In this document: positions 1 through 10,335 of the stretch, one piece after another
Layout: each line of letters starts with the position of its first letter
Numbering within the stretch: the stretch's first letter is position 1
NCBI GenBank assembly: GCA_958430865.1
Contig: CAUDNR010002179.1
Location: 46,589-76,448 of the forward strand
Direction: 5' to 3'
From: Entrophospora sp. SA101
Taxonomy: Eukaryota; Glomeromycota; Glomeromycetes; Entrophosporales; Entrophosporaceae
Length of the DNA stretch: 29,860 nt
Notes under the pieces: generated by a model
What the model was told of the DNA's origin: nothing
The model's input: the letters and a program-made list of their open reading frames with translations, nothing else
The model's database searches: none
Translations under genes and position numbers: made by a program

Positions 1-63
1 ATAAACTTAGCCGGCTATGGCATGGCAGGGAAACAAATAAATATTGTAATACAAAATGTAATT

Positions 64-159
64 GTCGGGGAAACGTCTTGTCGGAGAAACGTCCTGTCGG
101 GGAAATGTCTTGTCGGGGAAACGTCCTGTCGGGGAAACGTCCCGTCGGGAAAACGTATA
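64..159. repeat. 16-bp tandem repeat, six units
   Basis: Six head-to-tail 16-bp units start at 64, 80, 96, 112, 128 and 144. The consensus is GTCGGGGAAACGTCYT. Units differ by only one to three bases, except the last, which decays at its 3' end. The block is much richer in G and C than its surroundings. A short plus-strand reading frame (22-288) crosses it, but it is only the translated repeat plus low-complexity sequence, so I do not call a gene. Confidence 0.9.
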
Positions 160-655
160 GGTACCATTCCGATATCAATAATACCTCTTCATTTCCCAAT
201 ATTGCCTTTTTATTTCCTAATATTGCTTCATGAGCTAATTTTTCGCGACATGAATTTTATTTGTCTCAGACTAGAAGGAGTTTTTTGATCAAAATTAAAT
301 TCCGCGCATAATTTGATTATTTACTTGTTCAAATTCAACCTTCAAGATTCCCTTGTAAACTAACTTGTTCTGATATATAGTTCTTGATACTACAAAAAGA
401 GGTTGTGCTGAAAAGACTAAGTAATTCTATAAATTATATCTTAGATATTTGCAATGAGGTAAAATTTGAAAGATATTATTTTTCATAAATATTATTTTGC
501 AGCTTTTTAGTTAGATAGTTTTATTTTTCTGTTAACAAATGTTTTAAAATTATAAAAGATCCCAAATGAAAATGGTTGGTTAATATTGGTATTTGAGCAT
601 ATCCAAAATGGAGATTTACATACTTGGAAAAATAAAATTTTCATCACTTTTTTGG
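160..655. other. AT-rich stretch, no gene seen
   Basis: No reading frame with recognisable protein content and no RNA gene was seen on either strand. The sequence is AT-rich intergenic DNA with short homopolymers. Confidence 0.6.
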
Positions 656-786
656 ATTTCAGGCAGTGCGGGGTTTGTGTTATATATTGAATTTAGCCAA
701 TCAACGTTAAATTTTCTACCGGAAGAACAAATTTGATTGGCTAAATTCAATATGTAACACAAACCCCCGCAAACACTGATTTCAGG
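656..786. mobile_element. hAT-type MITE, 115 bp, with 8-bp target duplication
   Basis: The element runs 664-778 and is flanked by a perfect 8-bp direct repeat ATTTCAGG (656-663 and 779-786). It starts CAGTG and ends CACTG. Its arms (664-704 and 733-778) are inverted repeats of about 40 bp with few mismatches and one small indel, around a loop of about 28 bp. An 8-bp target duplication with CAG-type ends is the known signature of hAT transposons. There is no coding capacity, so it is a non-autonomous foldback copy. The perfect target duplication suggests a fairly young insertion. Confidence 0.88.
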
Positions 787-1722
787 TGGTAATTCTTATA
801 TTTTATTAAAAATGAATAAATAATTTACACAGTGGTAATATTAATAGCTTCACATTATCAAACCATTTTCTTAAAACATATATTATAAGGTATTATATTA
901 TTATTTTAAAATAACCACCATATAACTAAATAATAATACTATGCTTCCTGCTGTTACTGCAAAAGCATAAAGTGCTAATCAACAATGTTAACATCAACAG
1001 ATATTCAGGGTTCCCAGGATGGCTTGGATTCATGACATATCCAGAGCAGTTTACTCATTGTTATTAAATGTTGCTTGCGACATAAGTGGATCAATAAATA
1101 TGTACAATCCATTTTAATTTCAGTATCATTTTTCCATTCCTTCATTTGACCTTTTTCCAGTTATCATTAAAAGGTGGGAGATGAGAAACACCAAAAGTAC
1201 TCATAATTTTCATGTTCTGACTCCTGCTTTAAATGCTCTATTAATAACAGCCACCCGCTATTTTTATAGGTAACTAAAATGTCATCATCTCTGTTCTCCT
1301 TTTGATTTGAAGAGAGGCAATGAGTACTTGAAAATTTCCATTACAATTTCTGTTGAGGTATCTCTTGCACCTCTTTATGTGAGCTTTCAAAGCCTTTTAG
1401 CATCCATTTGATTATAAATAAATGAGCAGCATATTCTCACTGTAAAATATCTAAATGGTAGATTGTGCATCTTCAACCTTAGGTAAATGGTTACTTAATT
1501 TTGCCTGAGCATAAATAAAATACCTAGTTGAAGAAAATAATCAAGGTTGTTTGCTACAAATCATATTAGCCACAACATTGGCCCAGCTTGTAGTTCTGAT
1601 AAAAAGAATGGAGACAGTCAGAACTTTTTAGTTAGTATATGTGCAAATTATGCTTATATTGTGCACTAATCTCTTAAAACTGTTTTCCTGATGAAAGTGG
1701 AAAATTTTGATGAGCATATTAA

Positions 1723-1850
1723 TATGGGGTGTGGATGAAATGGGATAACTACCAAAATCGTGATTATGAATTAACACAACTTCTATATGCAATTCACCAA
1801 AAGGATTAATTTCAGCTTAGAAACTATACCAACTTCTGCTAAATAAAATT
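1723..1850 (+). repeat. Dispersed repeat, copy 1
   Basis: This shares an ordered set of blocks with 28700-28821: ATATGGGGTGTGGA at the start, then AAGGATTAATTT, AGCTTAGAAAC and a CTNAATAAA end. Spacing is kept, while the middle has diverged. It is also related to 1886-1975 through GTGGA and ACTACCAAA-TCGTGATT blocks. The family is unknown to me; it may be the end of a larger transposon. Confidence 0.6.
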
Positions 1851-1885
1851 TCGTGATATTTTCCGTTAAAGTTTTTTTTACAAAC

Positions 1886-1975
1886 ATGTGGGTATGGACA
1901 ATAGAAAAAGGGAAAACTACCAAATTCGTGATTTCCATAAGTGCATACAAACCATTTATGAGTACCCCTATTCTT
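1886..1975 (+). repeat. Dispersed repeat, partial copy 2
   Basis: It begins GTGGGTATGGACAATAGAAA, which matches the start of the copy at 28700, and continues with ACTACCAAATTCGTGATT, which matches copy 1 at 1723-1850. It therefore bridges the two other copies. It lacks the AGCTTAGAAAC end block. Confidence 0.5.
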
Positions 1976-2668
1976 TAATCATTCTGAGATGTTTTAATTT
2001 GCTCGAGTAATTTTAGTTTTTCTCTTTTGTCTAATCTATTATTAATTTACTCTACATTTTCTTGAATTTTGGTAAGTTTCTTTGGGCAAGTTAATTGTTG
2101 ATGGAAATCTCTATGTTATTTTATCATTGCTATCACTAATATCAAGATTGAAATTCTTTTGTATTTGGTTAGATAAGTCATAAAAGAAATCATTTGTAAA
2201 AGTAATATTTTGATTAATTATTTTAAAGAAAATTTAATTCCAACAGTCACTTTTCCATATAAACAAATTTCTCCAACAAATGTTAGCTGAAATTATATAC
2301 AAGACTATTTGGACTCTAGTCAAAAATAAACCAAATAGCATGGTTATTTTATGTTCATTCATGTAAAGATCCAAATTATTCTGGACTATACAAGTATTAG
2401 AATGAACTAATTCCAAATCATTGGAACAATCTCCAAAACCAAATCATCAACTTCAAACAAAACAATATTAAATTTAATCATTGTTTTCAGAATATAAGGT
2501 TCAAGAATGTAAAAGCTGTAATAAAAATGTTATACTAACAATTATATGACATCAAAGAATAGTTGCTATAAAAGAATTATAAATGTCAAACACCCATCAC
2601 AAGAATTGATTGTGAAGAGAGGAAAGTAAATGTGAATTAGTATTAGTGGAAGAACATGTAGCATTAGA

Positions 2669-2827
2669 TTGAGTATAGTACACTTTGTGCAGTGAGTACT
2701 GTACAATAATGTATAAATTGTACTTGCATGTCTTTTTGGATTTGGTGCACAGAAATTACTGTCTGTTCTAACTGCTATAATTTTACTGTTTGTATTATAT
2801 TCACTGCACCAAATATGCTGTACTCAA
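2669..2827. repeat. Imperfect foldback, possible old MITE
   Basis: The arm at 2669-2694 (TGAGTATAGTACACTTTGTG, then CAGTGA) pairs with 2801-2827 (TCACTGCACCAAATATGCTG, then TACTCAA). There are several mismatches and weak pairing further inwards. The whole palindrome is about 160 bp. No target duplication can be seen. It reads like a worn foldback element, but a chance imperfect palindrome in AT-rich DNA is possible. Confidence 0.4.
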
Positions 2828-3073
2828 CCTGCATACATCTGTCCATTAAAAAAAATACTGAAAACAAGTTAAAGGATGCTTCAATTGAATTTGAATTGTC
2901 TTAAATTTTTCAAGACAAGTAGTATAATATAAATAATAATACCAATATGTGCAACAGAATTGATTGTGGAATAAATTAAAACAATTTTAATGTCATAAAT
3001 GAATAAATTTTTTAGGTAGAATATCAACTTTTTTTGATTTTGATCAATGTACCTATATTATTTTTACTATCAA
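2828..3073. other. 3' flank of copy A gene, no gene seen
   Basis: AT-rich sequence downstream of the minus-strand gene that ends at 3074. No coding or RNA feature was recognised. Confidence 0.5.
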
Positions 3074-6000
3074 TTATCCATCAATATCTTCAATAATAAC
3101 TGTTGAATGGTTACCAATTGGTGGTGACAATGGAGCCTTTTTATCTTTCTTAATGTTGATAATTAGATTGTATAATCTGGTAATAATATTATTGGCAATA
3201 GTGATTGAACTTGTTATCAAAGTTAAGAATGGAATTATGCCATATGATATTGTAGAGTTTATATAGATAACCTAGAAAATAATAGTGTTAATGAATCCTT
3301 TTTTTTTAATTAAAATATTCAAAGAGTTGAATTAATTATAATTTAAATGACCAACCTGGATAATAAACTGTGGTATATCTTCAATAAAAAAATTTACAAA
3401 ACTGCACCAAAATATTAATGACAAAGAAGTTGATGAAAATGGTGCAAAAAAAGGGTTCAATCCTGCTATTTTTGATGATAATATCAACAATGTATCAACT
3501 TCTGTACTTGAAATTACTGTAAAGATTGCCAAAATATTTACATATTTTTTAAACCATTCATAGAATTCTTGATTATTACTAATCTCTTTGATGACTATAA
3601 AAATGCTTGATATAGAATTAAATATAATTGATAATATCAAGATAACCATACTAAAAAAAAAATAAGTTTAAAAATCAATTAATTTATGAATTATTCAATT
3701 ATTCAGTTAATAACATTATTAATAAATACCTTGGTATAAATAATTGTGGAATATTTTTACCATTATTGATTATAAATAAAATATCCAATATAAAATCAGT
3801 AAGAATCAAAAAAAATTTCAAAATAACAATATTACTACCCTAAAAATTATTAAATATTATTACTAATAATATTTAATAATTATTGCATTAATTAATATTA
3901 TTAATACATTATTATTTTACCTCTGGATGTTTTTTATGCAAATACCACATTGATATTATAATAATAGAAATCATTATTAAAACAATTATTAAATGAATTT
4001 TATAATCTTTCAAAAGTTCAAATAAATTTCCTATCAAGTATACAAATATTTAATTAGTATTAAATCACATATACAGAATTATATTTCATTTTTATATTAT
4101 TTATTACTTCTTGTATATATAAAGCCATAAGTCTCATCAATTAAATTTGTATAATTATTTCTTGATATCCCAGTGATGAATTTATTTCTAATCAATATAT
4201 TTAAGTTATCTATGATTTTAGCAACATTAATTTCCTGTGAATCTCCACTATCATTAATTTTAAATAATAATAACAAAGCTGGTGGTGATATTGAATAATC
4301 CATCTGAGTTTGAATCAATTTCAAACGAATTGGATTGATTGGTATTATATTAGCTAATTCTTTTTCCAAATTTTCATTAAATTCAGATTTATTTGTTGAA
4401 TCCAAATTAAATAAATTTGTCCCCTCTACATTGAGTCTCATAATGCCATTTGCTGAATCTAGAGTTTTAATAAAATTGATTTAATTATTAAAAAAAATAA
4501 AGATTGCTAATTTAATCTAAATTCATAAGATTTTTTTTACCTGAATATTGAAAAGCTACATTATCTTTAAAGATAATTAATTTATTAATTATTCAATAAT
4601 AACAATGTTTTGATAATTGAAAAATATTTTACAACTATTAACATTTTTACCTGTGGTAAATTTCCATATATTTTTACGAATACCTGTCAATGAATGGTTG
4701 GTGGAAGATAATTTTAATGCGTCATCATCAACTATAACATAATAGCTTGTATTAGCAAGATTAAATGTACTTGTTAATATTCGAATATTAAGACTTTTTT
4801 TATCATCACTTATTTTACAATATGAGGAACTAGCTGAAAATGATTGTCTCAAAATATCATAACTATTATTTGTTTGATAAATTGTAATATTATTAATAGA
4901 TGGAACAATTGATAAATAATATGTTATGTTGATTTCTTCACTGTTTTTTCTATTACTCCATTTATTGGTGGGTAAGTAACGTTAACATGTGAATTAAGAT
5001 ATCCTTTATCTAATAATTAAAAAGCAACTAAATTAGGTATTTAATCAGATTTTAAATATTCTATATATGATAAACGTAATATGATAAATATAATATAAAA
5101 AATAATATACCATCTGGCAGAAGTTTAGGAACTTCAGTTGAAATTAATTGCCAATTTTTATTATCATTTTCATTAGGTATAATTGCAACAAATGTGTTAT
5201 TGTGAAGTAACATTCCAAAATTTAAATGTTCTGGAAGAAATGATGAAATTGTTAAATTATTTGGCAGATCTAAAGTTGAATTTATCTTCAAATCATCATC
5301 TAATAGATATACAGTTATTGTTGATTTATTTTTATATGTTTCACTTTGTGAAATAGAGCTGACTAAAAATCCACCATAATATAGTGGATTTGGTATAAGA
5401 AGCAAAGAATTTTGAAATTGGTCAAACTCTAATGGTTTAACACTTTTAACAGCACTAATAAGTTAAATATTAGGTTAATATTAATTAAAATATGACTAGG
5501 GATATGTAATGATGATGGTTTTGAATAAAAATTTACCCATTTGATGAAAATAAAATTCTCATCCAATAATTTTCAATTTTAGATAATTTCAAAGCACATC
5601 TATATCCTATGATGGTATATCCAGTACCACAACGCATCATTTCAATTTTTAAATTTACATCTGCAGATTGATATATCAAAAATTGTTCAACTACTTCATT
5701 AGGATATATTAAAGAAACATATATGAATGTTGATGGTTGATTTGGTTTATGATTTTTTGCACTATTGTTATTTTTAGTAATTGTTGTATTAGCAATAGCA
5801 ATTCCAAATCCATTATTTAAAGCTGGAAAACAATCAATCGATAAATAATTTTCATCTTCCAATAGTGCTTGGACAATAGTTCCGGTTTTCAATTTGGTTA
5901 TTTCTCCATTTTCATTTCTAAATATTTATAAATATTTAAGTATTTATATCTCAATCATTATAATTGATTAAGTTCATAAAATAATTATGGTGAATTAAAA

Positions 6001-6776
6001 TAAATCCATTGAAGATCATTTGAATCTGTTTTAGTGTTAGCCAACAAGAATCCATCAGTAATGCCTTCATTTTCTATACCAATTTTTTTAATATCTATCA
6101 ATCAGCGAGCATAATCAGCATCTTTGGGGCTTAAACCAATGTTTATCCACTCTCTGGCTTGTTTATATTTGAATTCTCTTTTTTCCCACTCTTTTTGTAG
6201 TTCAGGAGTAAATCCTGCATGAATAGTTATATGGGTGTTGATATATGCCTCCATAAAAACTTGTTTCCCCAATATGAAATTCACCGGATTGGATTTAATA
6301 AATTTGTTTATTTAATCAAAGCTAATAAATTTATTTTTTACCTAATAAATTCTCCACTTATAGATAATAAAATTCCATAAGTTGCTGATGAATTGACATT
6401 GGTAGAATTTGTATAAACTAACACTCCATATTTTGGTAAAATTCTAATTATCATTAGAGTAAATCTATTACCATCAATTGTCTTAATCTGACAGAAATTA
6501 AACTCAGGTATTGGATATATTTGGGTAGAGGTTTCTACTGTCCCATTAACATAAATAACCCTAATGTAAAATTTTGGCACAAAGCATGTTTCATTAATGG
6601 GTATAATCATATAAATAACCAGAGTTCCATCTATAAAACAATGTATTGAATACATAAAGACCAGATTCATTCTCATTGTATGTTGTTATTCTATAAGAAT
6701 TTACATGTTGATGATTTAGGAAAACTATGCAAAAAAGCATCAAAAATATCATCAACTCAAAAATTTTTCTAGCCAT
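3074..6776 (-). pseudogene. Copy A: secreted-ectodomain multi-pass membrane protein gene, damaged 5' half
   Basis: Minus-strand exons from splice signals: 6776-6342, (dead exon 2, 6283-5989), 5917-5537, 5454-5111, 5003-4651, 4564-4541, 4458-4108, 4030-3921, 3839-3730, 3650-3356, 3271-3074 (TAA). The start is ATG at 6776; a TTG two codons upstream is not a eukaryotic start. The product begins with a signal peptide (MARKIFELMIFLMLF). Asn-rich ectodomain exons with N-glycosylation sequons follow, then about six hydrophobic segments in exons 8-11. Exon 10 carries an EDIPQFIIQ motif. An undamaged version would be about 910 aa. Damage: a 2-bp loss near 6632 shifts frame against copy B; the exon 2 acceptor is GG instead of AG (6285-6284); its donor is AT instead of GT (5988-5987); 149 bp are inserted in it; and exon 5 has a frame break at an A6 run near 4945. 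Exons 6-11 look intact. I recall similar proteins only from Rhizophagus; function unknown. Confidence 0.75.
6076..6224 (-). other. 149-bp insertion in dead exon 2, carrying a coding fragment
   Basis: Copy B reads TTTTCT-GTAA-AGTTATATGGG. Copy A has about 149 bp in place of GTAA. On the minus strand the insert codes for a peptide containing TPELQKEWEKREFKYKQ, then AREWINIGL and KDADYAR, followed by TGA where a Trp would fit. I recall very similar charged, Trp-containing peptides repeated across many Rhizophagus proteins; that is memory, not a search. In the reading frame of the host exon, the insert introduces a stop early. No target duplication is visible, so the mechanism is unclear. Confidence 0.6.
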
Positions 6777-6840
6777 ATTCAAAGGAAATTTAGGAGTTCT
6801 GCTTAATAGAATTTTCGATTTGTTGGAAATTTTCTAGAAA

Positions 6841-6890
6841 TTTTTTATATCCAATAAAGCAGGGATTTAAAATTTTTTTTTTTCAAAACT
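6841..6890 (-). promoter_or_regulatory. Putative core promoter of copy A
   Basis: On the minus strand, TATAAAAAA (6849-6841) lies about 65 bp before the ATG at 6776. It is preceded by CTGCTTTATTGGA, a block also present upstream of copy B. Copy B has CATAAAAAA instead (28406-28398). Conservation between copies supports a functional element, although the short distance from a shared duplication also explains it. Confidence 0.4.
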
Positions 6891-6897
6891 CCTTGTT

Positions 6898-8089
6898 GAA
6901 ACATAACATATTCAGTTTGTTTTAATCAAAGCTCCGAATGGGAGCCATGAAATAATAGGCTCGATGTTACATAAATCTTTTTTTTTCAGGTAATGAATGA
7001 TTAATTCTACTATTTCATAATCCATTCATTACCTAAAAAACAATTTCTTGAACTTGGCTGCTCAATCATTCGAATAAAACAATAAACGAATAAAATGGAT
7101 AAAAAGAATAAACGAATAATTTCAACTCAACAATAATAATCGTTTTTGCATTTCGCTCACAAATATCTGAGCAAACATCGTGAAATCAAACTACCTCGTT
7201 TCAACGAATTATAATAAAACGTGATTAGTAATTTTGGTAGAGCTTTTCACTGGATTATCCAATGTATGATATTAAATAGTAGCAGATAACGGATAATCCG
7301 AATAAATAATCCTGGAATAATATTTTAATGAACTAAGTGAAGAAATTTAAACTAGTAGAAAGACTTTGGCCGGCTAAGAACTTAAATAATTCCAGCTGAT
7401 AAAAAACTTTTCAAATGGCACTAATCTTGCCGGTATTATTATTACTATTATTTACTATTGTTATATCCCGCCATTATGGCTATTTAATGATACGAATAAG
7501 GTTTATTCGAATTATTTATTCGTTATGAATTTGAGTATTCAGATAAAAACAAATAAAATGAATAAAACGAATGATTCCAATAGAGCAAAACTAAAACGAA
7601 TAAAACGAATTAATATTATGATTGAGTTGTATTACGAATAATTCTAATAAAAATTTGTATTACTTTTATCCTGCTACGAGTATTGCTATTTTCTTTGAGC
7701 AAATGTATGTATGTTTTTTGTCATTCAAAGTAATGTAGATGGACTCATCTCAACTAAGTGTCTATGCCACTGAATTCTGCACTAAACTTCCGGACGCAAA
7801 AGTGAATGTTAAAAGAAAATTTTTTTGACCAGCTTAACACGACTAATTATGACACAATTGTAGAGGTCGTACCCACTGAATACTCATTTGTTTTATAATT
7901 CATAACCATTTGGTGAATAATTAAAAGATTCAGATTTATTTGATTATTAAATTAATTATTCAGTGAATGATTATTCAGTGAATATTCATTGTTAACAAAA
8001 ATTTTAAATTTTACATTCTATCAAAATTATCAAATCAAAAAAAAAGCAATCTTTTCAAATAAAAGTGGATAAGTTTGTTCTAATAAATG
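6898..8089. other. Intergenic transposon debris
   Basis: No intact gene. A short hairpin pairs AGGTAATGAATG (6988-6999) with CATTCATTACCT (7023-7034). Two clusters rich in CGAATAA/AATAAACGAAT (7066-7122 and 7491-7642) look like transposon subterminal motifs. Region 7870-8000 repeats ATTCAGTGAAT-like words. Together with the BED-finger remnant at 8090-8366 this suggests one or more decayed DNA transposons. Confidence 0.5.
7491..7642. repeat. Cluster of ACGAATAA-type motifs
   Basis: The words ACGAATAA, TTATTCGAATT, ATTCGTTATGAA, AATAAAACGAAT (twice) and ACGAATAATT occur within 150 bp on both strands. A smaller cluster with the same words lies at 7066-7122, and CGAATAAGG plus AACGAATCAAAACGAATC occur at 21239-21287. 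Repeated short motifs in both orientations are typical of DNA-transposon subterminal regions. No terminal repeat pair or target duplication could be defined. Confidence 0.45.
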
Positions 8090-8366
8090 TGTAATATAGT
8101 TAGATATATATATATTCACATCATTACAATAAACAATAACATCAGGAAATTCGGAGACATTAACTCGATAAATAGCTCCTTTAAATTTTCCCCGTCATCT
8201 TTTACAATTTCAGCTTTTTCCATCAAGTTCCATATCCAATATGACTTCTTAGAACCATTCTTTACTTTCTTTTCTTCAAAACATGAACAGCAGAAGACTC
8301 CTTCCCTCCAATTACTGTATTATCAATTTCTCCTATTATAGTGACTGAAGGCTCTTCTTCCGTCTC
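8090..8366 (-). pseudogene. Decayed BED-type zinc finger of a hAT transposase
   Basis: On the minus strand an acidic leader (FETEEEPSVTII, around 8366-8330) runs into a basic stretch (VHVLKKRK). After one frame change near 8275 it continues GSKKSYIWNLMEKAEIVKDD, which fits the opening of a BED zinc finger (aromatic pair, then a Cys-containing strand). After another frame change GAIYRVNVSEFPDVIVYC is read. BED fingers sit at the N-terminus of many hAT transposases. The two frame breaks and the absence of a catalytic domain make this a relic. Confidence 0.45.
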
Positions 8367-9647
8367 AAATGAAATAAATGATTTAAATTAAACAGATGAA
8401 TTTATTTCAATTAAATTACACGAGATATCGATTATCAGTTATTCACTATTATTATTATTATTACATTTGGTCAATCAATGAATGCAAGCCTCTACAAAAT
8501 TGACCATAATTCACTTTATTTTTATTTTTGTGTACTTAAAAGCAAACAAAATCTTTTAAAAAAGTAAACTATGTACGTATTGTCTAATAATCACATTTAT
8601 AATGTTAATATTTATTAATAATGTTAATATTAATAAAATGTGGCTTTTCGATTGTCCGAATTAACTTTTTAGCTACACTCGTCGATTAATTGCAAGATTT
8701 TATATTCAATGCTTGTCAATTAATTTGTTTACGAATTTGTTTAAACAACTGTCTTGTTTACTGCCTCTTTCTTGTACCTAGAAAGTTTCGGCGAATCTGT
8801 AGGAACACTTTACAGTACTAATAATAACTAATTACAATAAATAAAGGCAGATCTTCTACGTAGCAACACAAGCTCCTATAGAGTTCATATTTATTTACTT
8901 TACTTGTACTTTCTTTGACGATTTTAATTCAGCCATGCATTTGCAATGATTACTTTATACAATACAATGAAAAAACAATGAAATAATAAAACGATTTGAC
9001 CAATAACTGCTTGTTCTTTGTATAGGTGGTCAATCAATAATAACTTTTAACGTGTAATACTTTAAACAAATGAACCAAAACGTTTACACTTATCAAAAAT
9101 CAAAGCTTTGCTTTCTTTACTGAAGCAAATAACCAAAACTTCAGAGTTATATACCACCATGATAACCAAATGAACCATTAAAACCCACTAGTTAATTCCC
9201 ACCACAAAAGCGAAAAGGAATTAATTTGTTTTATTATTAATTTTATGAAAATTTTTATCACAAAACGAATTATTCGCAAAAGAAATAATTTTTATATTGA
9301 CCTTTTCCCACTACCCTTATGAGCAAGACCTGAAATATTAATATAAAATTATTAATTAATCAGTCGATTAATTGATTGTTTTTTCACTTGTCAAAAAGTG
9401 ACATTATTTATAATAAGTTTAATCCTTGATTATTTTTGTTTTAAATAATATATATATAAGAAATAAATAATAAAACAAATTAAATGTGAAATAATGAAAA
9501 TGTGAATATAAATATTAATAAAATGCATCTATCAAAATACCATCCTCACAATACACAAAACATATAAAAATAATATATCATTTCTCTAGTAAAAAAATTT
9601 TAGATGAGATTATATAACATTGATTTTTATTATTTTATACATGTCGT
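8367..9647. other. AT-rich intergenic stretch, no gene seen
   Basis: About 1.3 kb with no recognisable gene or RNA. It contains short ATT microsatellites (around 8447-8462) and long A/T runs. Confidence 0.5.
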
Positions 9648-9740
9648 TAGGGTTGTGTTGGTCTTTAAATGACCGGTCCCTTTGAACCACCGTCCTAAAT
9701 TTTAGGACCGGTCTTGGACCGGTCTTTATAAGACCAGCTG
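9648..9740. mobile_element. Possible transposon end with GACCGGTC motifs
   Basis: The stretch begins TAGGGTTGTGTTGGTC and then carries GACCGGTCC, GGACCGGTC and GGACCGGTC within 70 bp, a GC-rich palindromic cluster in otherwise AT-rich DNA. A TAGGG-type end followed by repeated subterminal palindromes resembles hAT ends. I could not find the matching opposite end in the window, so it would be a solitary end. Confidence 0.35.
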
Positions 9741-9960
9741 ATCTTTCTCAAAAGGAAATTTTGAACAATAAAATTTTTATCTTTTTTTTTTTGAGTTTTT
9801 TATTTTATTCGTTATTATTATGTTTTATTGAAGGCCAAACTTTTGTTAAAAAATTAATTCTTCTTTTTAAAGGTGGGAATCGTCCAAAAAATCCTTAGTC
9901 GACTACTAGTTGGTCAAAATTTCTTTTAGTCGACTATTTAGTCGACTAAATTTTTTTAAT

Positions 9961-10002
9961 ACTAGCGTGTAACCATTTGCTTCGCAAAATGGTCACACTA
10001 GT
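9961..10002. repeat. Strong hairpin inside the hAT derivative
   Basis: ACTAGCGTGTAACCATTTGC pairs with GCAAAATGGTCACACTAGT across a TTC loop, with one mismatch and one bulge. It starts and ends in ACTAG/CTAGT. It may be a subterminal element of the transposon or a tiny nested foldback. Confidence 0.55.
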
Positions 10003-10053
10003 CACGGGAATAACATCTTATTTAATTAGAATATTCATTCTGTTTCATTATTA

Positions 10054-10335
10054 TTAACGTTTTTTTTTTAATTTGCAGATTACAAATTCATCTCCATTTG
10101 AATCTTTAATTTTCTCGAAATACTTCCATACGAAGCTATATGTTATAATTCGTTTTTTTAAAGGTCTGGAACCACTGCTTGAGCTCGAAGCCAACGAATT
10201 GTTGGAATGATTTGACCTTGTATCAATGTTTATTATTTCGCATGGATAATTATCGCCAACACCAGCACCAACACCACCATTATCATCTTCTTCATAATAT
10301 TGATACTCCGCATATTTATTTTTATTATTTTCCAT
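10054..10335 (-). pseudogene. N-terminal BED fragment of hAT transposase, 93 aa
   Basis: The ATG is at 10335. The fragment has an acidic, Gly- and Ser-rich leader (residues 1-65), then KKRIITYSFVWKYFEK and DEFVICK near the end. This matches the first half of a BED zinc finger: S-x-V-W-x-Y-F, then the first Cys. The second Cys and the His/Cys that complete the metal site are missing. The frame runs into a lysine run and stops. The break coincides with the internal deletion of the surrounding element. It is not expected to be functional, although it is an intact short frame. Confidence 0.6.

Larger units (their letters stand above)
787..2668. other. Long intergenic stretch, no gene seen
   Basis: About 1.9 kb without a supportable gene. 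Base composition around 950-1450 is less extreme than the flanks, which could mean a decayed coding gene, but I read both strands there and found no recognisable protein. Two copies of a dispersed repeat (1723-1850 and 1886-1975) lie in it. A minus-strand open frame at 2234-2416 has no recognisable content. Confidence 0.5.
4831..6897. repeat. Direct duplication, left copy (about 2.1 kb)
   Basis: This matches 26357-28456 in the same orientation. From 4831 to 5426 I see no difference from 26357-26952 (596 bp, constant offset 21526). From 5427 onwards substitutions and small indels appear every few tens of bases. The homology ends at CAAAACTCCTTGTT (up to about 6897), just upstream of the putative TATA box. 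Compared with the right copy, it lacks the foldback element in intron 1 and has an extra 149 bp in exon 2. Confidence 0.92.

Noticed and set aside
22..288. 88-aa plus-strand open frame
   Set aside because: It is the translated 16-bp repeat followed by low-complexity sequence; no protein-like features.
6102..6284. 60-aa frame as a separate gene
   Set aside because: It is part of dead exon 2 plus the inserted fragment of copy A, not an independent gene.
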